Program-made: the position numbers and the translations under genes
In this document: positions 11,201 to 22,723 of the stretch, piece after piece
Position numbering within the stretch: the stretch's first letter is position 1
Layout: every line of letters begins with the position of its first letter
Assembly: GCA_012845835.1 (NCBI GenBank)
Contig: JABAKD010000008.1
Coordinates: 7,052,775-7,116,774, forward strand
DNA from: Undaria pinnatifida
Taxonomy: Eukaryota > Sar > Phaeophyceae > Laminariales > Alariaceae
Direction of reading: 5' to 3'
DNA length: 64,000 nucleotides
Notes under the pieces: model-generated
Databases searched by the model: none
What the model was told of the DNA's origin: nothing
Seen by the model: the letters and a program-made list of their open reading frames with translations, nothing else

Positions 11201-14200
11201 CGGTGAAAACCCGACGTGCCCCGTCTCGACGTTGTAGCGATGCCAGGGTCTATGGTCTTTGAGACATAAGACTGCGGCTGTGCATGAAATGAGTCCACCC
11301 CCTACGGTACAGTCTAGCCGTGGTCGCATGCTACAATAGAGGTAGCTCTTTTTGGCTATTTCGTTTTGTGAATGACGGGACTCCTTAACACAAAATCGTC
11401 GGAAATACGCCCCATTTTTTTTTTTTTCCCATGATTCTCGTTGTGTACCTCGGCCATGCAATTTTTCGTCCGGTACGAAGCTGTTTTTATTTTTCTCCAA
11501 AATTAGTTTTTTGGGAGAGATGTTAACCCCTTGATGGAGCCTCCAAGTCCCTCCCTATACTAAATTCAAGTAAACGTGTCCCCCAAAAGGATTGCCAGTA
11601 GTGAAGGAGTTAAGCTCCCAAATTGAGGAACTTCAGAAAAAAATGGTGCACCTCTATTGTAGCACGCGTCCCTCCTTACTACGATAGAAACTGGTAGCCT
11701 CAACGTCCTTCTAAAGTGCAGGGGGCCCTTTTGAGCTGGGGGGAAGCCGACCATCTGCGCCGTCTATCCAACCGAGTTGCTATTAATAATTTACACCGCC
11801 GTTCAGGAGCCTTTTTTGAGATGTTGTGAATGAATCGAGTTGAAAATGTTCTGCATTTGTTTGCATGGCTGCCTACAATAGTGCGCCTACAATAGTAGAA
11901 GCATACCACCCAGAGGGGGTCTGCTGTTGTGAACGCGGCTGGCGTGTGAACGCGAGATGCACCGCCACGTGCGGTTGAAGTGTTGTATGTGCAATATCCA
12001 CTGCTGTAGCATGTAGTACAAAGTTCCCTCCGGAGGAAGGGTGACTGCAAGAGGCTGATGCTTCTGCATTTTGCGCCCCCGCGCGTTCGCCCGCATCCTA
12101 ACGGTAGAGCCTGCAGCTATGCTGCAATTTGATTGATCCGGGTGTATCGGAGATGAAGGTACTTCTCTGTAGGGACGGCCCAGATGGATCTGTCGATGCT
12201 GCTGTTGTAGCCTACCTTGTACTGCTTATATTCTGCGCATATAAGTTCACCGAAGCTAGAGTAGTAACTGCGACTTTCTTCATGTACCCGGCGTATAATA
12301 AGCATTCGGGTGCAGCTTCAAACTGCTGTTTCTTGTTCATATTTGATGCGCACACATCAGTCCACTATCATTTACTACTACTAAGCTGTGCTGCAACCAG
12401 CAAAAAAACAAAAAAAACATCCACCCCCACGCACATATGCCATCAAGCAGACTACAGCAGCGGCATTATCCTGCGCACTGCTGGTGTGTGGAAGAGGTTA
12501 AAATCAAAAAGTGTACTCGTATAGTGTAGTAAAATTTCAACACGGTTACGTCCGTCGGAAATTTGTTCAAATTTGAAGTCCCTCCTTGTGGCCATTTTTT
12601 TTTCAATCGAAGTATTTCCAGCTCATACTGGAACATACTACGATGGGTAGCCGGCATGCGCATTAATTTGCTGGTACATTTGATGACCGCATCTGTGCGA
12701 ATTGCTGTTTTGGTATACTCGAAGCGCTGCAGCTGTGTTGGGTGTGATTCAGGTGATCGTTTGAGCGAGACTACACCTCGCGCGGCCGCAACCACGCGAG
12801 AGGCGCGAACCCCGACCGCCGCACAGTACCACAGCACAGTACTAGAAACCCTCCCGCGGCCTGCGTACTACTTTGGACAAGCTGCAGCAGCAACCTTTTT
12901 TTTTGTTAGTAGTGCACTGACAGGCTGCCGGCTCCTGCGATGCATCTGGCACGAGCGAGGTCAATCAACAAACACAAATCAAATCGGATTCCGGCATCAG
13001 CACACCCAGAGAGGTATACTGACCGACCATGGGTAGTTAGTTGCGAGTGTTCATGCAAAAGGTGAAGGTTGATTATTGATAGGTCTGACGCATAATTGAA
13101 AAGCAAATGCAAGATGCACTTTGTCCACCTCTATCTGAAACGTCAACTGTTCCACAGAAGGGCAGTAGCTGTGACCGAGCCTGCAACGAAACGTCAGCTG
13201 TGACGTTGATTACAATACGAAAAGCCCACCGGCAGGCACCGAAGTAGTATGGACCAGCGGCAAAAATTTGAAAGGCCCGCCAGCAGGCAACAAAACTATG
13301 AACAGGTCCGCCAGTAGGCACGGAAGCCTTGCCGGCCAGCCGCTTCGGATTAGTGCTTAGTTCTAATTGGACATGGTATCGAAAATGTCGATAGATATGG
13401 AAGTGTTGAACTTCTGAGTCCTTCTGAAGTTTCGAAGGGTTTAATACAACTGGCGCCCCAAATCAGCCCGTCGCTCTCCCCACCGCACCGCACCGCACCG
13501 CACCACCCTGCGCTAATCCGCACCAACCCGCGCCAAACCACACTGCACCGCACCGCACCACACCACACCGCTGTTACAGATACACCCCACCCCACCCGAC
13601 CCCACCCCAAGCGTTGCGAGTGTTGAATCATGCTACGGTAGGGGGCACCTAATATTTGTGAGGCTTCTGACTTGAGATGCTCTACACGTCACCCCCCCCC
13701 CCCCCTGAAAGAAAATGAAGGACATTTGAGGAAACCTCAAAGTGCAACCCGATGAACAAATCCCATGACCTCCGCATCTAGCAAATACTACAGTACTATT
13801 AATAGCTCTGGTATTGTTAGTACCCAAACGGGTTTCCAACGCTATTGGATATGGATATATGGATGTAGATAGATCGATATGATATTGATACCTGGTATAT
13901 ATATATAAATATATTTGGTAAATATAAAGATGAAAATATAATTTAAACAAATATATAACATGATCCTATGTAGTGTGCTAATTGACTACTAGTTATCAGT
14001 TGACAAATTCCGTCAGTTACTCGAGCCCTCAAACGTTGCCACCGCTGGTAGCGACAGCGCGCTGGATTGCGAACACAAAGCGTTTGAGTTAAATTGACAT
14101 ACGACTTGCATGAAAACACGTGGGAGCGTGTTGAGCTTGAGCTTTTAATTTTGCCCATCCGACGGAAGATATAAACAGATATAAACATATATAAACAAAT

Positions 14201-14872
14201 AAAAAATTCCAAGTGCTGCAGCTTGTGTATTATACCCCTATCCTAGCACGCCTCCCCATCCCACCGCACCGCACCCCGCCCCGCCCCATCCCAATCCTAC
14301 CGCAGGCTCAGCAGCTGCTCGACGAGGTCACGAGGTTCCGCGAAGGGCACGAGCGAGGTCGGGGCCTACCGCCCGGCTCAATCCCCCTCATCGTGGCGGG
14401 GGACTTCAACGCCGCCCCCCACCGGTCTAAGGCCGGCAGTGGCGGCTACGAACCTATGTGCTTTCGGCAGGTTACGTCCCACCCTCTCGCCCTGCAATCG
14501 GCGTTTCCCCTCGAGGGAGCGTTCACCACGTGGAAAATTCGCCCAGGGCCGAAGCCGGCGGCGGCGGCGGTGGTGGAGGATGCTGCTGGCGGAGGGGGGT
14601 CTGCCGAGGGGGATGGGGTGACGGGAGCTGAGGGAGGAGGAGGAAGAGAAGTGGGGGGGGGGGGAGGAGGAGGAGAAAAAGCGATGGTGGGAACAAAGGA
14701 AACGAAGCACTGCATCGATTACATGTGGGTTTCGGAGGGGGTGCAACCGACGCGACACTCGTTGATGCCCACGGAGGAGCAGCTGGGTCCTCTGCGGGCG
14801 CCCTCGTTCGTTTACCCGTCGGATCATTTTGCCGTCGCGGTAGATCTTGTTTTGCCGTGTGCAAGGGTTTGA
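8229..14872 (+). CDS. NOCT: Nocturnin-like EEP-family phosphatase, 3 exons
   Basis: Exons are 8229-8653, 10063-10714 and 14306-14872, with GT..AG introns of 1409 and 3591 bp and phases that join in frame, giving 547 residues. Family motifs appear in order: LTWNVLCDG (Asn112), LQEVDHHHDWFSPML (Glu161), EDGCSLFYR, NQVAMVSLL, TTHLKA (His343), IPLIVAGDFNAAP (Asp392, Asn394), FTTWKI, IDYMW, LMPTEEQLGPLRAPSF and YPSDHF (Asp532, His533). The EDG, TWKI and TEEQLGP signatures point to nocturnin rather than generic CCR4. Nocturnin is known in animals as a NADP(H) 2'-phosphatase. It is longer than the animal protein because of low-complexity Gly/Glu-rich inserts near residues 90-104, 220-330 and in exon 3. 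An in-frame TAG lies about 50 bp upstream of the chosen ATG; a second in-frame Met at codon 45 (8361) is an alternative start. The exact N-terminus is uncertain; the family call is firm. Confidence 0.9.
8672..8860 (-). repeat. Two R3 fragments flanking a 25 nt G run (NOCT intron 1)
   Basis: 8672-8734 matches R3 (GGGTCTATGGTC..GGCCATGCATGA on the - strand). G25 occupies 8735-8759 and G-rich sequence runs to 8788. A second R3 piece occupies 8790-8860. Both lie just inside intron 1. The G tract corresponds to the C-rich tail of the second R3 copy read on the - strand. Confidence 0.65.
11104..11300 (+). repeat. R3 dispersed repeat (NOCT intron 2)
   Basis: This long copy shares its whole length with 51336-51522 on the - strand: GGATGCAG..CACTCTTCATGCGACTCGCC, AACACCTCGCGGCGCTTC, CTGGTCGGTGAAAACCCGAC, and a CGGC.GTGCATGA end followed by a short C-rich stretch. 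Shorter copies lie at 8672-8860 and 63210-63430. No ORF is present; it behaves like a SINE-type retroposon. Confidence 0.75.
11324..11670. mobile_element. R5 terminal-inverted-repeat element (NOCT intron 2)
   Basis: TGCTACAATAGAGGT at 11329-11343 is exactly inverted at 11650-11664, giving an element of about 345 bp. Inside are ACACAAAATCGTCGGAAA and an R4-like segment at 11520-11625 (TTAACCCCTTGATGGAGCC..CCTCCCTATACTAA). No transposase is encoded, so it is a non-autonomous DNA-transposon type element. Related ends occur at 16661, 17010, 29185, 34970, 50513 and 51097. Confidence 0.75.
13481..13575. repeat. CCGCA/CCACA pentamer array (NOCT intron 2)
   Basis: Degenerate (ACCGC)n and (ACCAC)n repeats, with a related CCCCACCC block at 13583-13610 and another just before exon 3 (14258-14290). 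They lie in the intron, close to the acceptor in the last case, where they provide the C-rich tract. Confidence 0.75.
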
Positions 14873-15089
14873 TAAGTCCGTGATGTATACACGTACTTAT
14901 CTGTGTATTTATCCTGAGCGGGCTCGGTTCGTACATCCCTGGCCTCTCAAAATCTCCCACTTGAACACCGCCTCCTTCCATTACTTGCGAAACGGTCGAG
15001 CTTTTCTTTGATTTCTTCCCTCTTTTTTTTTTGGTTGCACGAAGTATCATCATACCAGGTACCAGCTGAGCTCGGCGTGGCTCATCGGC

Positions 15090-15395
15090 TCAGCTCGGCT
15101 CAGCAGCGCCGTGCAGTGCCGTGCAGTGCCGTGCGGTGCCGTGCCCTACCGTGCGGCACGGTACTGTGCGGTACTGTGCTGTGCTGTGTGATTTGCTGTA
15201 CTTAGTCGTTCGTACATACAAGGTATGACTACACACCAGGTTTGTACGTACATTGTACGTACATTTTTGAATCACAAAAATGCACTCCCAGCTCAGCTTA
15301 GCTTGGCTATGGCTCAGCGGCTAAGGCAGCGCCGTCCGGTGCCGTGCCTCGCCCTGCGGTGCGGTGCTGGGCCGTGCTGCACTGTGCTTTCGTTT
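15090..15395. repeat. GTGCC/GTACTGTGC low-complexity arrays
   Basis: Two GTGC-rich blocks (15105-15190 and 15330-15395), each preceded by a CAGCTC..GGCTCAGC stretch, suggest a duplicated unit of about 220 bp. The palindromic GTACGTACATTGTACGTAC lies between them at about 15244. Confidence 0.6.
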
Positions 15396-16257
15396 GATAT
15401 ACAGTACCAGATATCATGCGTTGCACCAGGTACCAGGTACCACTACGTACGCGTGTACTCGTATTTTTGCTTTCTTCAGGTGGTTGTCCTCTCTCGGTCC
15501 TCTTCATGTTTTTTTTTATTTATTTTTTTCTTAAATTACACCGTACTGGCGATCAGAACGTGACATCGCCAATCAAGCACGCACACAGCACAGCACAGAG
15601 GGCAATCAGCTCTGCACAAGTAGCTCTTGGCATTATCAAATCGCTAGTTGCGCCAAATCATGGGCCTCTTCGTTCTGCCCCCGTCACATTCACTTGTGTT
15701 CTTCCTTGCGCGAGCGTAGCGGGCGGCGTCAGCTGCCCACGAAGCAGAGCGGAACTCTTGTATAATAGATACCACTCTTGAATGTCAGCGTCAACGCAAA
15801 CATCAAGGTCGCCTCCACCGATGATGTCGGCCTGGTCTTGGTTGTCGGAAGGGGGTCGGCCGATGCCCGAGACTTAATACTTGTTATTTAGCAATGTGGC
15901 ATGGAGGTGCTTCACCATTCTCTGTAGGATCAGGCGGGGAGAAGTGTGAGAGTTGGAAGTTTGGGTTCAGGGTGGCATGTGATATGCGTAGGCAATCTTG
16001 CAGGGGTTTTTTCCGTCCGTCGGTCGGTCGGTCGGTAGGTCGTTGGTCGAGTACCGTTTTTTTTTCTTGTATTTTGGGGCGGGCGTGCGCTTGGGTGCGA
16101 AACTTGTGACCTCTGTTATAAAAACCTCGTTCAATAAGGAACTACCCAGGTATCCAATCCCAAGTATGTGTTGCGGTATTGTTGGTTAGTGTGAGGACGC
16201 GTTGCCACGATAGCGGTAGCACTTACTTTTAGCCTCAATGTTTTTTGAATGAAGGGC

Positions 16258-16360
16258 CTCCTTAACCTTGAACCCCTTCAGAGCTCCAAAATCCCTTCCT
16301 ATACCAGTACTAGCTTCAAGTAAATTTGACCTCCAAAGGGTGGGCGTTAAAGGTTTTGGA
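16258..16360 (+). repeat. R4 MITE-like repeat
   Basis: AACCCCTTCAGAGCTCCAAA, ATCCCTTCCTATACC and CTTCAAGTAAATTTG match the R4 family; the right inverted end is degraded. Confidence 0.65.
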
Positions 16361-18906
16361 ATGTGCGGTTCTTTTTTCGCCATATTTTGTTGACGGTTTT
16401 ATTTACCCATAAGCCATGAAAGTCTGTCCAGATCGAGTTGCACTTTCACACGGTTTTGTATACCCATAGACCATGAACGTTTGTCTAGATCGAGTTGCAC
16501 TTTCACGTGTTCACTCAAAAAATAGCTCTTGGGCGAGGTGTAGAGCACTTAATTCCAGTAAGGACAAGAAAACGGTGCAACAACTAACTATAATCATATA
16601 GCGTGTGATGTACCACAGTAGGCTATAACGATGATGCACATACCTAGGAGGTCATGACGGGTGCTACAATAGAGGTGCACCCTTTTTTTTTAATACCACC
16701 CCTCACTGTTAGGAGCTTAAGACCTGTTCTTAACCCAAAAACTAATTTCTCGAGGGGGATGAGAACTGGTATGGATAAAATATCCCAAGGCTTAGGTCCA
16801 AAACGAAAATTCTGCTGGAAAAAACAACCAGTTCGGACGATTTTGGGTTAAGGAGAGCGCCGCTATTCAGTAATCGTTTCAGGCAAAAAGTGCTGACACC
16901 TCTGCGCTAGCATGCGTCTCATGGGAGACACATGCCACGATAGAGGGTGCACCATTTGCCTTTCAATGGTATCCTCACTTTTGAGGAGCGCTGTAAAAAT
17001 TAATCCTCACACTCGTGCTACGATAGACGTGCACCGCTTTTTTCCTGAGGTTCCTCAATTTGGGAGATCAAGACCTCTCCCAAAAGCTGGTTTAGAGAAA
17101 AATAAAGCTGCTACCACCGGATGAAAAATCCCATGGCCTAAGTACACGACGAAAATCATGCAAAAAAAAGTGGTCTTTTTCCAACGATTTTGGGTCAAGA
17201 ATATTAGAGATGTTACTTTGTCAGTAACCATCGTGTCGTTACTTGATAACACGTAAAAGTCGTCTGGTATGCATTGGGAGTTGTTCGTACAACAGACAGT
17301 TATAATAGGTCGGTTAAATGCCGTTTATCGATGCGGTATTTGGCATGCAGAAGTCTCAGCAGTAATAACTTGGATATATGATGCACAGCAGTTTACTGGT
17401 TGATCATATCCAAAAGCTGGTACATATAGTACGTACTGCGGTCGCCAGGGGACATCCGGAATGCATCCCCGGGGTTTCCATTGTTTGATTTTCATCTTGA
17501 TGGTAAAACGGATACTGCTGCTTGCTCTGATATCATCGCGCACAGCAGCAGGTTCTTTGTCAGTTTTGGTTTTCGGTCTGGGTCTCACGTCGTGGGTCGG
17601 TCCGGGGAAAAGGGCCACTCCGCGGGTGACCTGTGTCTCTCTCCGTGGATCCACCGGTCTGGATAACAGGCGGTGGATCTGTTACCCTGGATCGGAAGGG
17701 CAACATGTAATACTATTCTCTGGGTGTCAACTCTCCAGTCTTGAGTGATCATCTCACAAGTAGGGATCGAAAACCCGAAGGTCCTAATAGTACAAGCAAT
17801 GTGGTAAAATTAATACGAAACATAAATAATGCGGTGGAATAACGTACGTATAGCAACATTCATGGAATGTGATTTTAGGTTGACTGTGGGGAGGTTGACG
17901 TAGCTAAGCTCCCTGAAGCAAACCTCAAGGAACGTTGCCGTAGGTCCGGTAGACCTCGAGCAAGCCTCAGGAAACGTTGTGTAGGGAGATCAGACACCTA
18001 CCCGTAGAGTACATCTGTCCGTAGCATAGGCATTGTGCCGTCTCGATCAGGTGGTGGTCAAACCCACCTCGATCACTCCTTTTTGTTCACCATCAGCTCT
18101 CATCTGCTGAGAAAATTTATCATCAATCGACATATTGGCTTGGGGTCGCCGAACAACATCTTCTCTTCTCTTCTTTGAAGCTCTTCTATAAACACTTCAC
18201 CTTGAGTCTGCGTTAGCCTCTCAAAATGACACAGGCTGTGTCTTGATCGGGTCATCCGCAGGCGAGCCTACGCAAGCGTATACCAGTTACGGGCTGACAC
18301 ACGCTACACACCGCCACCTAAAGGTCAACGGATTACGTTCCTTGTATCGCGCAAACGCGTCAAGCAGCCGGCACATCGGTTCACGACCACCGTCACCACT
18401 AATGGATAGGAGAGGGATAAGAAATCTGCTATTACTGCTGCTTACTGGGGAGCTTTTTCATCAACTCTTCTACGAGTACGACAAGAAGAATTTATTCAGC
18501 ATCGGAGAGGTACTTCGTTCAAACGTGAGTGATGGGTACCGCATGCATCGAATAGGGTCCTGCGTAAGGCAGCTACTGCTGTAGTCTAACTGCTATAATA
18601 CGACAAGTGACCCCCACCGAGCACCGTCACGACCGTGTCGTCTCACCTTGGTCTAGTTTTACAGGCAATATCTCGATGAAATCGAGCGAAACTGCTGTAC
18701 GCCTTAACTCAGCAACTCCATCTCACAACCCCAGCACTGCTGTAGGTTAGGGACTCTGCTGAAGCGTACTCCATACCCGTGGATAATAAGCCTCAATTAC
18801 ACTGAGCAACAGCAGCATAGAAGCCAAACACCCCCGATACGCCTGATCGGTATCTGCCAGAGGAGCATTGTACTTCTCATTTTTCAAGGGAGAAGAGTGA
18901 CAGAGC

Positions 18907-19418
18907 TGTTGGTGATAGCGGCAGTGTGTATCGGCCGAGCTGCTGTAGATCATCTGATTGAATAGTTTGAATATTGAATTGTCAATTGTAGTAAGTTGAT
19001 GCTGGATATTCTGGGAATACTCTTTGTGGTACTTCGGTAGGTTGTACACAAGTACGAGCTATACAATGGACCGTAGGTGTGTGTGTCGGTACATTGGTAT
19101 GTGGTACATTGGACACTTATCCAGTAGGAAGGTTCAGGCATTGTTGCTGTAAGTCTGACTATCTGGCTATTGTCATGTTAGGGGTATTGTTTGTGGTACG
19201 GGCAACAACCCGAGGGTTTTGTGGCACGTCTGAAAGTACATTAGGCCGTGTTCAGTGTTATGCGTGATCGGGTAGTTGCATAGCGTGATCCTGAGGGTGA
19301 GGTTGTGCGCGCCCACGAGCGCCCCCACCCTGCTCACTCCACCTTGCCTACCTGTCTCAGAAGGGTAATTTCTCAATAATACAACATCTTTTCCCCAGAA
19401 GCCACGAGTTTACTAACA
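18907..19418 (+). repeat. 5' LTR of the copia element (512 bp)
   Basis: The 5'-TG..CA-3' ends with short inverted TGTTGGT/ACTAACA termini are intact. The sequence immediately after it, starting in the last C of the boundary region (19419), includes the perfect palindrome CGCTATAGCG. No TGG-starting primer site follows, so the primer is unclear. Confidence 0.92.
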
Positions 19419-19509
19419 CGCTATAGCGACAAAGGTGTCTACTGCTCCGTCGTCCCCGTGGACTACACTAGACTGCTGTACGAGAGAGGCCTGATCAACC
19501 TGTCTCATC

Positions 19510-20553
19510 ATGGCTGAACCGGGGACACCTGCGGGTGGCCGAGTTCAGAGTAATCCGCAGGATGTTGGTGAGAGGATGGTTTCCCTAGAGACGCAGTTGT
19601 CCCAACATACGACTCTAGTCACGTCGCTTGTTGATCAACAGAAGGAGCAAGTGGAGTTCTCTGTGTCTGCTGTCGCGCCGGGAGGCGGCGGAACAGAGTA
19701 TGCTGGTGGTACGCATTCTACCGATGATGCTACTGGCAGGACCGCGGGAGGTACAGGCGGCGATGCCCAAGGCCTTGACGTGTCCAGCATGGGGGTTGGG
19801 AGTAGTAGCCTTGCTGGCTCAGGCTTGAACCCTAATGTATTCGCTGTTAATCGTTCCTCTGCTGGTGCTGCAAGCTTTGGTTCGATTAGGATTGGAAGTG
19901 GGGCTGTAGGTAGCCAGTCTTTCGTTCCCGGGACTGTAGGTAGGGCTCTCGGAAGCCAGTCCTCTGTTCCTCCCGAACCTACCCCGTCCAGCAGGTGGTG
20001 GGAAAGTGTCGCCAGTGGAAACAATCTGATTCCTGGGGCCGGCATTACTGATACAGGAGAGAAGTTGGGTGGGGATCCTTTCAAAGTTCCCAAGGCTCCT
20101 GTTTTCGATGGGACAGACGCGTCTTACCCCTCATGGTCGCAGAATTTTCTGCTAAGTGCCCGGCACAACAGTCTGTATGAGGCGTTTGTTTCCGAGACTG
20201 AGATTCCGATTGCTGACATTGGTTTCGACTTGACCCCCTGGGTAGAGAAAGGATTCAGTGTGGGTGTGCTGCGTTAGGCTGAGATGGCATGGTGGTTTCT
20301 GTTCGACTGCTTGAAGGATAGTCTGAAAACTATGGTTCGCCACGCTGGTTCTTCCAGCAAGAGTTTTCGAGTGCTGAAAGATCATTTTCTGCCGTTGAGC
20401 CAGAGTCAGATTCGTGTGCAGGAGGAGAAACTCAAATCACTGCGCATGCGTTCGAATGAGAATCCCTCGATCTTCTTTGCATCTGTGAGAGAGACGCTTG
20501 GTGTGCTTCAAATGCTGGAATCAAGAAAGATGACAGAGAGGTGTGCAACCTGA
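19510..20553 (+). pseudogene. copia Gag, N-terminal part, interrupted
   Basis: It opens with ATG 91 bp after the LTR. The first 255 codons include a Gly/Ser-rich N-terminal half and the capsid-like PVFDGTDASYPSWSQNFLLS. TAG at 20275-20277 interrupts the frame, and the same frame resumes (AEMAWWFLFDCLKDSL) to 20553. Near 20510-20540 the true reading frame moves by one base into the next ORF, where the copia-type segment REVCNLMLEGLSHEYKTLRE continues. Either this copy is dead or the breaks include sequence error. Confidence 0.85.
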
Positions 20554-21410
20554 TGCTCGAGGGGCTGTCGCATGAATATAAGACTCTGCGTGAAACTCTG
20601 GTGGTGTTCTGCCCGAATGAACCGTCGTTCATAGAGACTAAAGTGCGTGAACGGTACCTCGACTTGCAGACTCAAGGTGGTCCGAAGAAACACAGTGTTG
20701 CTCTGATGTCTAGGCCTGAGAAGAAGAGTGCGAAGAAGCAGTTTCAAGGGAAGTGTTTCAAGTGTGGGGAGGTCGGTCACGTGAAGAAGGACTGCCTGGC
20801 TCGTGTGATCGCTCATCCCTCCCAGACCGGATCATCCAAGGACGCCAAGGATGAAAACGGTGAGATATCTGAGTTGTTAGTGCTTCTGTCCCAAACTGAC
20901 TCGGACCCGAGGGATACCTGGAATGATACCATGGTGTTTCTGTCCCAAAATCTCTCAAACGATTGGAGTGATGACACGTATCTTGCATCGTGGTATTACT
21001 CTGTACTGGTGAATTGGGTGAATTCTTATGGTGCTGATATTCCAACGCTGTATAGTGAAGTGGCGGACAGGATAAGGAACTATGTCGGTAGTGATCGTGT
21101 TATTCGTGATTCTATTCGTGAATATGCCACTCTCACCAAGAAGAGGTGTTTCGAAGATTGGTATGCAGACACAGGTACCGCTTTCCACATGACAGATTAT
21201 TTCTCGTGTATGAAGGATGTGAAGCCTTGCCACAAGAATGTAAAGGGAATTGGTGGCGTGACTTGTGAGGTAGCTCTTTCAGGAACTCTGGAATTGGTTT
21301 TCGTGTCTGCTGACAACGAGTTTTTGGTAGAGTTGAAGAATGTGCTGTACTGTCCCAAATTGGGGTACAACCTTTTTCCCCCCAGCGCAGAATTTGATGG
21401 CGAGTCATGA
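20541..21410 (+). pseudogene. copia Gag C-terminus (zinc knuckle) and protease
   Basis: Residues 72-85 form a CX2CX4HX4C zinc knuckle, CFKCGEVGHVKKDC (20754-20795), the nucleic-acid-binding end of Gag. The aspartic protease follows with WYADTGTAFHMT (DTG at 21168-21176) and the downstream LKNVLYCPKLGYNL typical of copia proteases. TGA at 21408-21410 stops the frame, which continues in phase into the integrase ORF. Confidence 0.9.
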
Positions 21411-21434
21411 AATGGTCTTGGTGGTCCTCGTGGT

Positions 21435-22685
21435 GTGATGACTGCTTTCCACGGACATGTGACTTTTGAACATTTCGATGGCATGCTTGTTGCGACTGCG
21501 TATCGCGTGGGTGATGACTCTATTGGATCCGTGTTGGCTGCCCTCACTCCTTCAAACCCCAAGCACGATACGAGTATGGATGTGAATGACTTTCATAACA
21601 TTTATGCTCACTCACATGAAGGATTGCTTCGTACTACTGCAAAGCGACTGGGTATCAAGTTGACTGGTATCCTAGATGCTTGTACGGGATGTTCGATGTC
21701 GAAGGCAATTAGAAAAGGGATTGCTCGTGAAACTAAATGTAGATCAGATAAAAAGTTAGGGAGAGTTTATGTTGACCTGGGAGGGAAGAAGGCCGTTGTG
21801 TCCATAGGGGGAAAGTATTACCCCATGATTGTGAAGGATGATTTCACAAGGCGTGCATGGATCTATTTCCTGAGAAGTAAATCAGACGCTGCGAGTGCTT
21901 TCCGGAGTTTTCTTGCCAGTGTGCGTGCTGATGGAATCCCATCATTGGTTGAGATTGTTAGATCTGACAATGGAGGTGAGTTTTTCGGTGGAGAATTTGC
22001 ATCTGTGTGCAATGAGCTCTTGATTAAGCAAGAGTTCACCCCAGCTTACAGTCCTCAATACAACGGTGTTGCAGAGCGTGGCTTGGAACTGATAGAGGAG
22101 GCCGCAATGGCGGCTCGTGTTCAGGCGAAAGTTCTTTTTGGGCATGTACAGTTACCTAAGACTGATAGACTCTGGGCTGAGGGAATGCACTGGGCTTGCG
22201 AGGCACTTAATCACACGGCTTGTTCTACTAACCCCGATTCCAAGTCGCCGTATGAAATGTGGTATGGGGAAGCTCGTCCTGCTAAACCTTATCAATTTCT
22301 GAAACCGGCGTACTGCAAGTGGCAGCGACCGTCGAAGCTGTTTCCGAAGGGTGAGAGTTGCTTTTATGTCGGTCATTCGAGAGACCACCCGCGTGATTGT
22401 CATAGAGTACTTACGAGGGCTGGGACTATTCAGGAAACGAGGTATGTAACGTGGGAGGCGTTGCCGTCACAACTCCCTCCACCGCAACCTCCGTTGCCGA
22501 TAGAGATCGCGGAGGAAGGAGGGGAGGAAAGTGACAACGATGTAGAAGCCGAGGTATGGCCGCTTGTAGGGAGGGGAGTTGCCCAGACACTGTTGCGAAA
22601 TAACGCGGCAGTGGTCCCCTCTGGTGCAGCAACGAACGAGGTAGTGGTCCCCCCTGGTGAAGCAGTCGATGTGGTTGAAAGTTGA
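21435..22685 (+). pseudogene. copia integrase (GAG-pre-integrase plus DD35E core)
   Basis: It lies in the same frame as the protease, separated only by the TGA. The N-terminal HHCC-like zinc segment has H..H..CTGC around codons 55-90. The catalytic triad is VYVDLGG (Asp, 21774), RSDNGGEF (Asp, 21966) and GVAERGLE (Glu, 22074). The second Asp to Glu spacing of 36 codons fits D-x35-E. The C-terminus is Pro/Glu/Val-rich and ends at TGA 22683-22685, after which the frame shifts. Confidence 0.92.
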
Positions 22686-22723
22686 CGCAGAGAGTGTAGG
22701 TCGATCGCCGTTTTGCCCCCTCT

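Larger units (their letters stand above)
14873..18906. other. Intergenic region, repeats only
   Basis: GTGCC/GTGCGGTGC arrays occupy about 15105-15190 and 15330-15390. A 60 bp tandem pair (16394-16450, 16451-16510) contains AGATCGAGTTGCACTTTCAC. An R4 copy lies at 16258-16360. Three R5-type ends lie at 16661, 16931 and 17011, and a roughly 45 bp tandem pair at 17905-17982. No coding region could be supported. Confidence 0.55.
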
